Assembly: GCF_051020955.1 (NCBI RefSeq)
Contig: NC_135021.1
Coordinates: 13,125,962 to 13,189,961, forward strand
Origin: Megalopta genalis
Lineage: Eukaryota > Arthropoda > Insecta > Hymenoptera > Halictidae
Length of the DNA: 64,000 bases
Direction: 5' to 3'
Shown here: piece after piece, positions 1 to 11,514 of the stretch
Layout of the letters: the number at the start of each line of letters is the position of its first letter
Position numbering within the stretch: position 1 is the stretch's first letter
Translations under genes and position numbers: made by a program
Notes under the pieces: model-generated
Database searches by the model: none
Seen by the model: only the letters and a program-made list of their open reading frames with translations
Told to the model about the DNA's origin: nothing

Positions 1-644
1 TTGATATAAAGTTCGAGGTCAAGCGGGCTATTCGCGTACCGAACGGTGAGCGAGCGCTGGTCCCGTCGTTTCCACGCTGATCCGTTATTCGCGAACCAAT
101 ACCATATCGGTGCACCAGCGCGGCCCGGCGGATGCACGCAATATCCATCATCGGAGCAAACATTTGTAGCCTATAAATCCCACATATTTTTCCGGATAGT
201 TATTCGGGAATTTCAATTCCGCGCGGTGCAGCACGCCGGTTCACCAGACTTTCATAGGATACCGAAGAACCCTTAACTTTAATCCGCATCCCTCGTACAT
301 CCGATTCACTATCCTCGTGTTTGTCCGTTGATCGAATCTTTCACCCATTCTGCAGATATTTCTCCCTCCTCTTCTGCCTCCTTTCTTCGCCTCGGAAATG
401 TGCACTGGAACGCCGGCATGCGAGATATTAGATGCATCTATCTCCGACAGAGAATTTTCCATGGAGATCCCGATCATTTCATTATCGGACGAATTTTTTT
501 CATATCAATCTTTGCGATTAGTGGTCCGCGAATTTCATGCGTTTATGGCAAATATAGTTAGATGTAGTGCACACAAAACTGTGACTATATTGAAGGAATT
601 ATAAAAATGGTATTAAAACCATTGAAGAAAGAAATATGTGTTCT
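1..644. other. Non-coding stretch, nothing recognised
   Basis: Mixed-composition DNA, GC-richer before about position 430 and AT-rich after it. Only short open frames occur, overlapping on both strands, and none resembles a known protein. No RNA gene or transposon end is seen. Confidence 0.5.
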
Positions 645-701
645 TCTTCTTTTTACGACTATCGCAGAACATTTTTATTTTGCACGAAGATCCGCGGTCT
701 A
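645..701 (+). mobile_element. 3' remnant of TAGACTGCGG-family hAT-type MITE
   Basis: The stretch ends in ATCCGCGGTCTA, the reverse complement of the family's TAGACYGCGGAT terminus. It is followed by GTGATTAG, which resembles the 8-bp targets of better copies. The preceding 50 bases, with an ATTTTTATTTTGC-like run, resemble the 3' end of the copy ending at 43378. No matching 5' terminus is visible upstream, so this is a truncated insertion. Confidence 0.6.
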
Positions 702-1375
702 GTGATTAGTATTAAGTATTCTGCTTGGTGCCATGGATCTGGACGTTACCGCGAAGCAGGAAGCGGAAATAAAGTATTCCATTAACCCTTGTGTGAATAC
801 CAGCTTTCTACTTCCAATCTTTCTCTTTGAAAGTTTCCTGATTAATTCTTCTTGACAAGCGGCGAAGTTTTTATAGTCTCCTCGAGTGATTATATGAATT
901 GATTTGTATTTGAAGTATAAAAATGCGCAACGAAATAACGAGATCTAAGGACACGTGAAAATAATTAATATATTGTAGTAACTTAGTTTCTTTTATAAGC
1001 AGGATTCGAAAAAAAACAGGTGCCCTATGCTGTGAAAAAAATTCTGTTTGAACTTGTACGTTTCGTTCAACGAAATATCTCCTCTTGCAGAACTTTCAAG
1101 AAACCTCTCTTGGAACTTTTTCAATAAATGTTCTCGCGGAGCAGATATTTTAAAACATGTACATTAATACGGGCACTTTTTTAAGTTCCATGGAAACAAA
1201 TTCTTTTAGACCGTTTATTTAAAAGCTCCTCGTGAAATAAATATATCACTGAATTATCGTATACTTTATTTACGTACGATTTTATTTTATTTCACGTACG
1301 ATTTATTTAACATTACGATGTTTGGTTTATAATCGAAATAGCTATTTAATATCGTTTCGATATTATTCGTTAAAC
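702..1375. other. AT-rich non-coding stretch
   Basis: No open frame worth calling. A short direct repeat of the kind TTTATTTYACGTACGATTT occurs near 1265-1310. Nothing else is recognised. Confidence 0.5.
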
Positions 1376-1462
1376 AATATTTAACACTTGCGATAACATT
1401 TGAGAACCTTTTTAATATTATTTAACACTTGCGATAACATTTGAGAACCTTTATAATATTAT
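1376..1462. repeat. 41-bp tandem duplication
   Basis: The segment starting TTAACACTTGCGATAACATT at 1381 recurs almost unchanged at 1422, giving two copies with a 41-bp period. The two differ by about one base, so the duplication looks recent compared with surrounding repeats. Confidence 0.9.
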
Positions 1463-2698
1463 TTAACGAAATATCTGTTTCTGTTACTTTTAGAAAAACT
1501 GATAGTTTTCAATTTCATTGAATCTAACCAAACCAAAACTTTCATTCTCAAGAATTCTTTTTTATCATCTTCTCATTGAAGCTTCTAATAAGAGAACTTT
1601 CTTCAAATGATAAAATACCTAAAATATCTAAAATATCTATCTAATTCCGATGTAGCTTACGAAAAAGAGTAGCGGAACTTTTTCGAACCCGGCTTATAAG
1701 AATAATATTAGCCGGAGATACTCAATTGTGTCATAGCGCAATATCGCTCGCAACAATCGCCCGACGTTCCTGGATTTCGCATTAGGGATTAGGTCTTCGC
1801 CTCGATCTCCGAGCTACGAATTCTCAAAGCCTCGAGAAGATCGCTCGCGTTCTAGACCCCAGCGCACTCCGAACTTTAATCTCCTCGAGAGCCGGGAAAA
1901 GTGTCGGGAGTTTCGAAACTCGGCGTTGGAATCCTGTCGCGACGCGTGTTGTCGATGCGATCCAGCGTTGAGTGCGAGGGAGAGAGAAAGCAGAGAGAGA
2001 GAGAGAGAAGAAAAATCGATTTTCTCAGTTTTATCTTATATAATCGAGATCGGTACGGTGTGTCTTGACTCGCGCGAGAAATTAGGTCGGCGCTATGCGC
2101 CACGATGCACCACCGACTCGATGTTTAACGTGGTTCGGCACACGAGCGCGCCCGTTTCTACCCGCTACTACAAAATTGAAACTTCGTATGCCTGTGCGAA
2201 GGCGCAGCAAAGATGCAACAAGATAATTTGAAACCTGAAGCGCATCGATTTCGGACAGCTCGGCACGTTCTGGTCTCCTTTTAATGGATCGAACTACTTC
2301 GATAATGAAAGCATACTGTGCACCGGATTCTTTTGAACCAAACTGGCGAAGAGATATTAATGTTAAACTCTATGGATTTAGTTATCGATGTTTGCGGAAT
2401 TTATATAATCTCTTGCTAGCCGCAATTGCGAATCTGTACAAAGTTACGATTGATAAATAAATTCAATCTTGCAATGCTTGCATGCAGGTCGGTTTTGACG
2501 ATCGCTATGGTCAGTGTTTATCAAATTTATAAACTGACTTTGAAAGTTTCGTGAATCCTAATGAAATTATAATAGATTAGCGGAAATAGTAATTTTCAAA
2601 TATAATGATAATAATTTGTTCATGCATACGGATAGAAGAACAATTTGTTACAGAGGAAGTAATAGCAAATAGAGAGATTTTATATAGCAATTGCATAA
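1463..2698. other. Non-coding stretch with a GC-rich island and GA tract
   Basis: A CpG-containing island lies at about 1720-2170, with a purine-rich GA tract near 1975-2015. The rest is AT-rich. Short frames are open on both strands through the island, which is expected where stop codons are rare. No protein family is recognised. A promoter or enhancer is possible but unsupported. Confidence 0.45.
1975..2015 (+). repeat. GA-rich microsatellite
   Basis: A run of GAGAGA units with few interruptions lies inside a GC-rich island. In insects such runs can bind GAGA-type factors, but nothing here shows a function. Confidence 0.8.
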
Positions 2699-2871
2699 GT
2701 TGCCCCTATATGGCTGACGGAACTATTTGCTCAAGTTAAAAATACGTATACATGTAGATATACATACATATACATACATACATACGTACATATATATAAA
2801 AGTAATATAATAATATATATAAAGTAAAAGAAAGATATCCGAAAAAGATAAAAAATATATATATATTTATT

Positions 2872-2945
<74 letters not shown>

Positions 2946-3022
2946 TTTCTTTATCTTTTTTGGATATCTTTCCTTTACTTTATATATATAAAAGTAATAT
3001 ATATAGTAACATATATATAAAG

Positions 3023-3069
<47 letters not shown>

Positions 3070-3140
3070 ATGTATGTATATCTACATGTATACGTATTTT
3101 TAGTTCGAGCAAATAGTTCCGTCAGCCACATAGGGGCAAC
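2699..3140. mobile_element. Foldback (long inverted-repeat) element
   Basis: The two ends form a long inverted repeat. The left arm starts GTTGCCCCTATATGGCTGAC and the right arm ends with its near-exact reverse complement, after AGTTCCGTCAGCCACATAGG. The arms run inward for roughly 170-190 bases through TATATAC-type sequence and meet in a central (TA)n core at about 2880-2950. Total length is 442 bp. I see no clear target-site duplication, so the superfamily cannot be assigned. Long minus-strand frames of mostly Y and I residues here are products of the simple repeat, not genes. Confidence 0.75.
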
Positions 3141-4370
3141 GCGGCAGCCGATGTGTTAATCGAAACTGATAGAGCCATTAATTCGCAACCTCGCGGACGT
3201 GTCAATTTACAAACGCGTTCATTTCCGAAGCTATCGGTTTCAACAAAATAGCCCCGTCCCGCACGCGAATGCGAAGTTTTATAATGTTGCGCGCCGATGC
3301 GGCGCTGTATTTTCGGCCCAGGTGTACTCCACTCATTTCAGGCAATTTGCTAGGTAGTCCCAAGCAAGATCGCGTTCCGCAGGATCATAAATCTCCGTTG
3401 ACTTTCCATCGGTTGGCGCGGCAGCGATCTCGAGGCTGTTTGTTAACGATAACGTCCGCGGCGCGGCATAAGCCGAGCGCTTGCACTCCGCTCGTGCATT
3501 TCCTCGTGCATTTGCCCGTCCATTCCGGCTCTCTCTCTCTCTCCCTCTCTCCTCTCCCTCTGACGATGCATTCGGCTAGGCTAGGCTCGGTATGCCGCGA
3601 ACGTCCCCGTTAATGAATACCGGCAATTACGCAGGTGACGAAGTAAACAGCGTAAATCAGCGATAGCGGCGCGACCGGTGGGAGCGGAAAGCGGCAAGGT
3701 GGGGATATACAGCGGTTCACTCGCTCGTAATTTCTCCGGCTCGATATCGCCCCATTGTAATCCTTCTGTCGAGCAAACTTTACAAGCCGCTGCCCCCCTC
3801 CGCCCCGCTCCAGGCTGGCTTGAATTATTTGTCGCGCGGTTTAATTAAATTCTGTCGAGTCAAAGGCATCCCTTTTGTCCGCGCGTCCTTCGACCCTTCG
3901 ACTGCCGTGCTCGTCGTTTTCCATTGTACCACTATTCTGCGCCAAGTGGCTCTTTCATTTTTCCATGGAGTGCAAACTACAGTGCGAATCTAATTCTGTC
4001 CGTTTTATTTATTTATTTAGAGATGCGTCGACGTGCTAGCCATTCGCGGCTACATCGGAATTTCGAGTTCCCGATAAATGGCACATCACAACGCTGCATA
4101 CGTATTTCTTGCAGACGAAAATATGTTCAGTTGCTTCAAGAGTGTAGGATAGTATCCGTACAATGTCAAATAGGTTGATCCAATACCTTGATTGAAATAA
4201 ATTTGCAAAAGTTGATCAATTTTTAGCGGTCCACATCGAGTTCACCTCGAAGCAGTTTCTTTACGAGTTCGTAAAATGCTGTGAGGATCTCTGAATTTTG
4301 TTTGTGGCCATAATTGCTATTATTATAATCCAGTAAATTACTTTAGAATAACCTGGTAAACCATTTCTTC
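3141..4370. other. GC-rich island then AT-rich spacer, no gene recognised
   Basis: About 3160-3900 is CpG-containing and GC-rich, with a short CT tract near 3530-3560. After 3930 the sequence becomes AT-rich. A 114-residue plus-strand frame at 3269-3613 runs through the CT tract and matches no family I know. No splice-supported coding exon is evident. Confidence 0.45.
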
Positions 4371-4782
4371 GTCATAACTAGACTGCGGATCTTTATGCAA
4401 CATTTTCCAAGACGATGCTAAGGAATTAAATAAATATAAATTGCTCCTAATAATTTGGATAAGTTGCGAATACTGTAACAGTGTTATTAAATTGTTGTTA
4501 CGTCTGTTACATATAAATATTATACGTATATAATATTATATTATATATAATTATTATAATCTTATATATAATTATATAATATTATTACAATTATATAATA
4601 TTAAATTATATTATTTATTATTTTATTATATAATTGTAATAATATAATATAATAATTATATTATTACAATTATATAATATTAAATTATATTATATTATTA
4701 CAATGATATTAAATATATAATTCTTATACTTCAGCTATTCGTTTTTGACATAAATGCATGAAATCCGCAGTCTAGTCATAAC
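4371..4782. mobile_element. TAGACTGCGG-family hAT-type MITE with perfect 8-bp TSD
   Basis: The element spans 4379-4774, with TAGACTGCGGATCTTTATGC at the left and the complementary GCATGAAATCCGCAGTCTA at the right. Both sides are flanked by the identical octamer GTCATAAC (4371-4378 and 4775-4782). An 8-bp duplication and TAG-type termini are characteristic of the hAT superfamily. The interior is AT-rich, with nested short palindromes built from TAATATTATA, and has no coding potential. This is the best-preserved copy of the family here. Confidence 0.85.
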
Positions 4783-5500
4783 ACAAACTGTTGCCATTCC
4801 TTCGTGACGAGTATACTCGTCAAAGACGAGTAGAATAGAGCAGAAGAATATGCATTTATTTCAATATTCTTTATTAACCCTTGTCGCTCGAATCGGCAGC
4901 AATGCCAAGCTTAAAAATAGAGTTCTATAAAATTCTTGCAAAACGATAAGAACTAAATTATATATTTTATGAAAGTACAACAAAATACAAAGATACAAAG
5001 AAGATCAAACATACACAGTATAATTAGAGTAACTTACACATTTTTCAAAGAGACTATAACAGCCAGCTGGTTATAAGCAGAATCTACGGAACTTTTCTCT
5101 AATTTCTCTTCTCTTTCACCGAGAAGCTAATTGGACTCCGACGGTTATAATTCTGATTTCCGGCGATGACGAAGGTTTTATGGGGAGAACACGTGTGTTC
5201 AATGGTAGCGAACAGGTTGAAGAAAATTTGGGGATGGGTGATTGAATTGATACTTTCGCAAGTTTTCGCTCGGCGATGGAACGGAGAAGTCGAAAGCCAT
5301 TGGCGAAGCGATCGCGGCGATGCCAGGCCACAGTCGGCCGGCATTGTCCCTATCCGGCGCCGTTTCTCATTCCTGATCGTGCTAATTTATCACCCGGCGA
5401 AGCATTATCACCGCAACGACTGCCGACCCCGGTTATCGATAGCGTCCAGCAGGAAGAACGCGGCTAGCCTCCGCCTCCGGCGACGAATCCTCATCGATCC
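4783..5500. other. Non-coding stretch
   Basis: Contains the palindrome at 4806-4821 and a TTAACCCTTGTCGCTCG motif at 4874-4890, which resembles the starts of TTAA-bounded elements. A GC-rich patch lies at 5270-5500. The 173-residue frame at 5166-5687 overlaps open frames on the other strand and has no recognisable domain. Confidence 0.4.
4806..4821. repeat. Perfect 16-bp palindrome GACGAGTATACTCGTC
   Basis: A perfect dyad, followed three bases later by another GACGAGTA half. Similar palindromes lie near TTAA ends of other elements in this window. No TTAA is preserved at the expected distance here, so its assignment to a transposon end is only a guess. Confidence 0.6.
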
Positions 5501-5590
5501 ACCACTATGCCAGTATACCACTATACCAGTATACCGATACACCAGTATGCCAGTGCCTCTACATATATACCAGCGCCTCTGTATATGCCC
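5501..5590 (+). repeat. Imperfect CAGTATACCA tandem repeat
   Basis: Variants of CAGTATACCA and CACTATACCA repeat about eight times with a roughly 10-bp period, degenerating into CAGYGCCTCTRTATATR units. This is a small minisatellite, and the frames reading through it are not supported as genes. Confidence 0.75.
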
Positions 5591-5830
5591 TCCGAACCGT
5601 TCGGAGTCGGCTGCGTTCACGGTGCCCGCAATTATTGTCGTTATCGCCATCCCCTTTATTACACGACTGTATATGCAGCGCTTCTAGGAAGCATTCGAGA
5701 AGAATTGCCGATATTGAAAGCATTATAATTGTGCAACGGTAAACTATAAATCATTTTAAAGCTTTTAAAGTCATTTTCAATTTTACATTCTTCAGAAAAT
5801 TTTATTATTGTTATTAATACTATTATTTAT

Positions 5831-6078
5831 TACCACGTTCCGTGCCGAGCTTTTTTTACTCGAATCTTCACACTTTGATATTTTACTAAAACTTGATGTA
5901 TTACGTGCAATTATTAATTCTCGTACACATAACAACGTAACAAAAACTTATCAACGCCCATTCTTGCGGTGGAAATTGATTCTTCGGTTCTAAATTTCTT
6001 GTAAACAATTTGTTCAGTTCACTAAGTAAACATGCAAGCGTGTACCATCGATGGTACACGTGGCGCGGAACGTGTTAA
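5831..6078. mobile_element. TTAA-bounded MITE, CACGTTCCGTGCC family (copy 1)
   Basis: The left end reads ACCACGTTCCGTGCC after a decayed TTAC. The right end reads GGCGCGGAACGTG followed by TTAA at 6075-6078. Termini and interior resemble the copy at 32552-32963. Near the right end is the perfect palindrome GTGTACCATCGATGGTACAC (6040-6059), centred 25.5 bp from TTAA. TTAA targets are typical of the piggyBac superfamily. There is no coding capacity. Confidence 0.7.
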
Positions 6079-6239
6079 ATAAACGGGCAAAATACGCTGA
6101 AGATTACAGCATTTTGAAATATCTTTGCAGTTGGATATACATTGGCTCACGGAACACAGAACTGTCTCCTTGGCATCTAAAAAAAAGATACAAGCCATTC
6201 GATCCATTTTTGAAAAAGTTGTTACGTCCAAAATGGTGT

Positions 6240-6446
6240 CTGATCAATAGACCGCGGATCCTCATGCGGAATAAAACTGACGTGAAACGGAAATGAACGA
6301 AAAATGTGTTTCTTCTATCGATGATTTCTATGAATTGAGAAGAACGTAAGAATATTCGCAATTTCTTCCAATGTCTTAATTGTTTGGTTTTTTTACCCGG
6401 GGTCAATTTTATCATAAATCCATAAAGTTCGTAATCTAGTGATCAG
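6240..6446. mobile_element. TAGACTGCGG-family hAT-type MITE
   Basis: The element spans 6248-6438, opening TAGACCGCGGATCCTCATGC and closing with a diverged AAAGTTCGTAATCTA. The flanking octamers CTGATCAA and GTGATCAG match at six of eight positions, sharing the core TGATCA, as expected for an old 8-bp duplication. Length is 191 bp, with no gene. Confidence 0.65.
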
Positions 6447-6895
6447 TTTCGTGAGCTACTTTAACAATTGGAATCAAGTGTCCAAAACGATGGAAGGTAA
6501 TTTGTAGACAACGTCGCATGGATACATCATAGGCGAAGCGATAATTTAAATATTGCTCTACGATTTCACTATGAACTTGTCATGTTACTGTATCATAAAT
6601 ACGCAAAATGATTGAACAGTTATATATAACAGTTCTATATAACAAAATGTTATATGACAATATCTAGATTATGCGAACGAACGTATTAAGTACGCTAAAA
6701 ACAAAGCTTCTCAAGGACAAGTACGACTTTTCTCATTGCATTAGTTATCTCGATATATGGCGGGACTACGAATAATTTATAGTTTTCTTAAACAATGTTT
6801 CGTAATAACACAGAAATTAACGGTAAATAATATCGAACGTATGTACATGTAACAACACTGCATTTGCTGAATAAATCATCTGGATTAAAGCGTTA

Positions 6896-6967
6896 ATAAA
6901 TAAATAAATAAGTAAATAAATAACTAACTAAATAAATAAAGAATTAAGTAAATAAATAAATAAATAA
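6896..6967 (+). repeat. AAAT microsatellite
   Basis: AAAT (TAAA) units repeat about 17 times, with interruptions such as AAGT and AACT. Confidence 0.9.
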
Positions 6968-8122
6968 CGCCTCTAAACCATAGTGTTACTCTAAAACCTC
7001 TCGAAATGGTTGATCACCATCGCAGCTGTTTTCCGATGTTAAGCACCGAGTTGGAGCGAAATTGAAAAGAAGGTCCAACGAAATTGAAGACGCTAGGGAC
7101 AAAGTTACTGCGCTTTCGCAGACGACAAAGCAACGAGACACCTACGCAGTTCCGATTCTGTCAGTTAATAGCGTTTCGAGTTTCCGGGGATCGTCTGAAC
7201 TCCGAGATCCACACGAGACAGTATCGCCAGACTATTGTCTCCTGTCCCAGCTGATAAAACCGGCCGCGAGGCGACGGAAGTCCCTTCCAAAGGGACACCG
7301 TTTACACCCGGAAACCGCCGAGGCTATTAACTGCAATTAGAGCGTCGCTTGTTCCACGGGCTCTGGCCTTCGACCGAGCAACGTTCGTCCCGAGACCCGT
7401 TCGTTCGTCTTGCTTCGACAAACTTTACACAGCGATAGCAATTCCCCGAGTTTTCCTTGTTTTCGCGTAAATCGCGGCTGGGGAGGTCGCGTTGGTTGCG
7501 TGACATTTGCAATGCAGATGGCTATGCCGGTCGGACATTTTCATCGTGCTCGCCTAGAACCTGATTCCGCGTGAAGCGAACTTATTTTTCTAACGATCGT
7601 CTTCTTCGAAATGCTCGAACATCTTTGAACTGTTTGCCGCAGCTGTTAATTCGTGAACCGGCGAACACCGCCGCAAGATTATTGTTCAAACGGTCCCTTC
7701 CGTTGTGTCAATGAATAAAGAAAATGTTTTCCTTCTGTTTCTCTCGCGTAGAGATTTACTGCTTCGCTAAACACGTTTATCGATGTTAAATCTTCCCCGA
7801 GCATTCAGATTGTGCATGCAATCTCGTTGTTATTTCATTATACGTTGATAATGTTTGAAATATACTTCAAAGTTCTTCTTAAAAGAACTTCTTTTTAGAA
7901 ACCTCATACAAAATAGAATAAAAAAAGTTCTTCATTTAATGAAAGAGCTTAGAATTATTTGTCCGAGATCGCTGGCAATGTTTCATCCCTTTAAAACGAA
8001 ACATGTAACATAATAATAGTTTTCTATTCTAGCAAACTGTATAATTAACAAGAATATGACTTCTCTTCGCGTTTTTAGTACAACTGACAGTTTAATAGTT
8101 TAATAGCTTATTGAATGATAGC

Positions 8123-8123
<1 letters not shown>

Positions 8124-8152
<29 letters not shown>
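8124..8152 (+). repeat. TTA microsatellite
   Basis: About nine TTA units, flanked on both sides by TAATAGCTTAT or ATAGCTTAT. Confidence 0.9.
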
Positions 8153-8154
<2 letters not shown>

Positions 8155-8565
8155 AGCTTATCTCCAAATTCAGCGTACAATGAGAAGCACATAAACAAAA
8201 TAGAAAGCGTAAAACATAAAGATATAAGATACTGAGGATATTTTTTCGTATTTATCTTAAATTAAATTCTTTAAATTCGAATATGTACCGAGAACGAATT
8301 TACTTATTCAAATTTAAATAATGTATTTTAAAATAAATATAAAATATCAACTACGTCAAATTTTATAGACGCGTATCAACCAAAATTATTTACTTACGTG
8401 TATAAATCTGAATGAGTAGTACCAAAATTGTGTAAAATTTAACATAACATAATAGCAGAAAAATACAAATCACGTCTACAAAATCTGTCGTAGTCGCTGT
8501 ATGAAGGATAACAGCGAATGAAAAAGGTTTGATTACGCCAAAAAATCGTCAACGTGGGTAATTAG

Positions 8566-8665
8566 TAGACTGCGGATTTTATGCATTTATCCTAAAATTG
8601 ACTAGCTTAAATGCCAAACAAGGGAGACATTAGAACGATTTAAAGATGTTCTTACACACTCCTTA
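8566..8665 (+). mobile_element. 5' remnant of TAGACTGCGG-family hAT-type MITE
   Basis: It opens TAGACTGCGGATTTTATGCA and is preceded by GTAATTAG, which fits the family's target preference. The next 80 bases, with ACGATTTAAAGATGTTCTTAC, resemble the 5' part of the copy at 49381. No 3' terminus is seen downstream, so the right end is lost or too diverged to recognise. Confidence 0.6.
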
Positions 8666-9427
8666 CTTTATCGACCTTATTAAACGGAAAAGTACGTATT
8701 TATTTAACTTCCGTTCCTCGCAGTTCATTAAGAAAATTTGTCCGTTCCACAGCGATGAGCAGTCTATTAATTATGCGTTCGATGCAGTCGTCGGTCTCGC
8801 AAGTTTCATCACCGATCGCTTCCTCGCAATTTCGATTCTGGAGGACAATGCGATCAACTGTTGGGGTGTCTCTTTCAAATTCAGCCCGGGCCACCGGTAT
8901 CAGATGGAAACCGGCTCGTGCAGCCTGGAACCGTTCGAGAGGAATCGATTCACAGCGCTCGGAGTACTTTGTTCGCGAAGGCTGTGGCCACGGCGTTCAT
9001 TCGATAAAGTGGTGTAACGATCCAGCCACGCCGAGCCGCGTCGTGTGAGAGCGCAGCAACACTGGCACCGGTGCTGCACCGCGTTGCACCGTGCTGCACC
9101 GAGTCGCATCGCCACGAGATTTAGGTGCAGCGCAGCCGCACCGCTCTGCGGGCACACGCGAACCCGAAAACGCGTGTACCGGTGAACGAGGGGCGAGAAC
9201 TTGCGACTGCAACCCTCGCGAATGCAGTTACGCGTGCAATTGATACTGCGGCCGCAGAGTACTGAGCGAGTTTCCTTAAGCCGACCTCATTTTCTTTGTC
9301 CCTTTATTTAACGGCGATCAATGCCTGGCAAATTTGCACAGACTGGACGGATAGTCTGTTCAGAAACCGATAAGCTATTCATAGTTTCAGATGTCCCACG
9401 AACCGACGAACTTCGTATTACTTCTGG
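8666..9427. other. GC-rich island, no gene recognised
   Basis: About 8730-9260 is GC-rich with many CpGs. A GTGCTGCACCG-type motif is repeated four times at about 9071-9115. Both strands are open in several frames of 70-123 codons, which reflects stop-poor composition. No conserved domain is seen. Confidence 0.4.
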
Positions 9428-9631
9428 AACTAAATTCGTCCTAACTGGCGCTCAGCTTGGAAACGAAAATGGAAGATTTGGGAAGAGAAGGCACGATTAT
9501 TCCAGCCATGCGACTCGTTTCTTTTTTATAATTGTTAACAATCGATAGCTAATAAAAAAATCGTATCTCCACTTCTCAAATTGTCTAGTTTTGTGTACAA
9601 GCTGAACGTCAATTAGGGAGCATTTACTGTA
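9428..9631. mobile_element. CAGTAAATTCTCCC-family MITE, copy A
   Basis: A diverged copy. The left end carries TAAATTCGTCCTAACTGGCG and the right end reads GTCAATTAGGGAGCATTTAC before CTG and TA. Internally it has the family's GATTTGGGAAGAG block and its inverted partner CTTCTCAAATTGTC. The TA at 9630-9631 fits a Tc1/mariner-type target. No coding capacity. Confidence 0.7.
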
Positions 9632-9836
9632 CTGTTATATCATCACATTTTCTGAGACTGGCTTCGGGTGAACTTAACTGTCCTGTGTCGATGGCTAATC
9701 ATTAGACTCAGGTTATTTACGCGCAATAAACATGTGAAAAACATACGGTGTTTATGCACGACAGATATGCTGATATGCAGCGAAAATATGCTAGTATGTA
9801 GGGAAAATATAAAAAATTAACTAGGATTAATTCGTT

Positions 9837-10060
9837 CAATATATATATTGAATATATGATATTATATTATATTATATTATTATATTATATATTATATTAT
9901 ATTATATTATATTATATTATATTATATTATTATATTATATATTATATTATATTATATTATTATATTATATATTATATTATATTATATTATTATATTATAT
10001 ATTATATTATATTATTATTATTATATATATGTCGTACCCATGTAGAATATCTTCCACATG
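9837..10060. repeat. Long ATTAT-type low-complexity tract
   Basis: About 220 bases of ATATT and ATTAT units, with a larger period of about 50 bases visible (a TATTATATTATATATTATAT block recurs). The 91-residue Y/L/I frame through it is not a gene. Confidence 0.9.
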
Positions 10061-11441
10061 TATATATATGTATATATATTCATATCGCGAAGGACACGCG
10101 TATTGCATATGTTTGTAAGCTTAAAGCATAAAAACGTACGAACTATGCAAAAAAAAAGAAATAAAAAATATATTTTCAGAAGCGTATAATTTTTGTATAA
10201 CTTTTAATAGTTTCGGTACACTGTACAGTCTACAGTCTGTACACGCAAACTGATTAAATGAAACTAAATATCTTCCGTCAGATATCAAAACATGTCTTGG
10301 ATGGTCATGCAGAATGCAGGCGTTCCGCAATAATCAGTTTTGTCCCGTGAAACACGATCGAGCTCCCACGTTCAACTGAAAAATGAATGAGCCGGATCGT
10401 ATAAATGGTTCCCCGAGATAAACATTCATGAGCGCGGTCTGTTTCGAGCGGCGAGCATCGCGACATTCGATGCTCCACATTTTTCATATTCAGACGATCG
10501 ATACCTGCAGAGACGTCGCCTTCTCGTGTCGCGTATAGGTGCAGCATTCATATTTTTAAGTCCGAGAGCAGAGGATAATCGGCTAGTGACGGCTTCGAAC
10601 TGATCTCGGTCGAAGCACGGTGAAAATCGCGCCGAGCGATTCAGCGCCGGCGAGAAGTTGCTCGGACACCACGAGTCGCGTAAAAGGTCGGCGCTGGTCT
10701 TGCCCAGTCGCATAAATAAAGAAAAGAAGTTCGCGGAAGGCGACCGTCTAAATTGCAAAACGGGGAACGCAGCCGGCCAGAGCAAGGCTGCTCGAGGATT
10801 CGCAACTCGGACGGAGCCTCGCTGCGAGACAGTCGAAGTTTCGTTCGTCTTTGCATACGGGATTGACCAGCGGACCGAAAAGGACGGAAGAGACATCGTT
10901 CCGGGAACGAATCGAGCAACGCTAGTCAGTTCGAAGTCAGTTATCGACCGGCCGACGACTGGCACACGCTCCGAGAGCCTGCCAGCAATCAGCCCTCCCC
11001 GACAGTTAGTTAGTCGTCATTTCGAAATCCCTTGGAAATCCGGCGAAGCTTTTAGACTTCCGGCGGACAGCTCCAAGTTGAGCAACTTCTCCGCGAGCAG
11101 ATGGGATCCCCGTCGGATAGTCGGCAGGCGTCGGGGATTCAAGCGTCGTTGATTAAACTCGAGAATTATTTAAAAAGCTAATTGAATTCGATCTCGCGAA
11201 ATAATTGCTATTTAGACGACGCGCCGCCGAGTTTCCTGCTATCGTGCTAAACCGAGCTATGCCAGAAGCTTCTTCGCTCGCTAAGTTCACTCGATCCCCT
11301 TGCCTATCGATTTCCTTTCACGGATTCTTCGATGCTTTCGAGGACGGCGATGGTATGAATTTGTTAGACCGAACGTTAATCATTTAAGCCAGCTGCTAGA
11401 ATTTATGAATTTGGCGGTACGATTGTAACCCTCGGACAAAA
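10061..11441. other. AT-rich spacer then GC-rich island
   Basis: About 10430-11160 is a CpG-containing island in which overlapping frames are open on both strands (179 codons minus at 10426-10965, 164 codons plus at 10658-11152). Neither resembles a known protein. Two TCAGTT motifs near 10926 and 10938 look like arthropod initiators, so a promoter or 5' exon is possible but not demonstrated. Confidence 0.35.
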
Positions 11442-11514
11442 TATTGGGTTGGCAACTAAGTAATTGCCGATTTGTTCAATGAAATAAACAATTTTTTTTT
11501 ACTTGGAACGAAGT

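Larger units (their letters stand above)
6447..8565. other. Non-coding stretch
   Basis: AT-rich except for a GC-richer patch at about 7050-7560, where both strands have short open frames (for example 7062-7340 plus). Their composition is not convincing and no domain is seen. Simple repeats occur at 6896-6967 and 8124-8152. No transposon termini are noted until 8566. Confidence 0.45.

Noticed and set aside
2736..3131. 131-codon frame of mostly Y and I
   Set aside because: Translation of the (TA)n and TATATAC arms of the foldback element.
6075..6300. 81-codon plus frame 6051-6296 as a small gene
   Set aside because: It starts inside the palindrome of a TTAA MITE and ends inside a hAT-type MITE, so it is composed largely of transposon sequence.
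7010..7060. Resemblance to 5S rRNA internal region (GATCACC and GTTAAGCACC-like)
   Set aside because: Only two short blocks match with wrong spacing, and the rest of the 5S sequence and a terminator are absent.
10426..11152. Overlapping 179-codon minus and 164-codon plus frames
   Set aside because: Mutually overlapping frames in a GC-rich island, with no domain or convincing splice context. At most a candidate 5' region.
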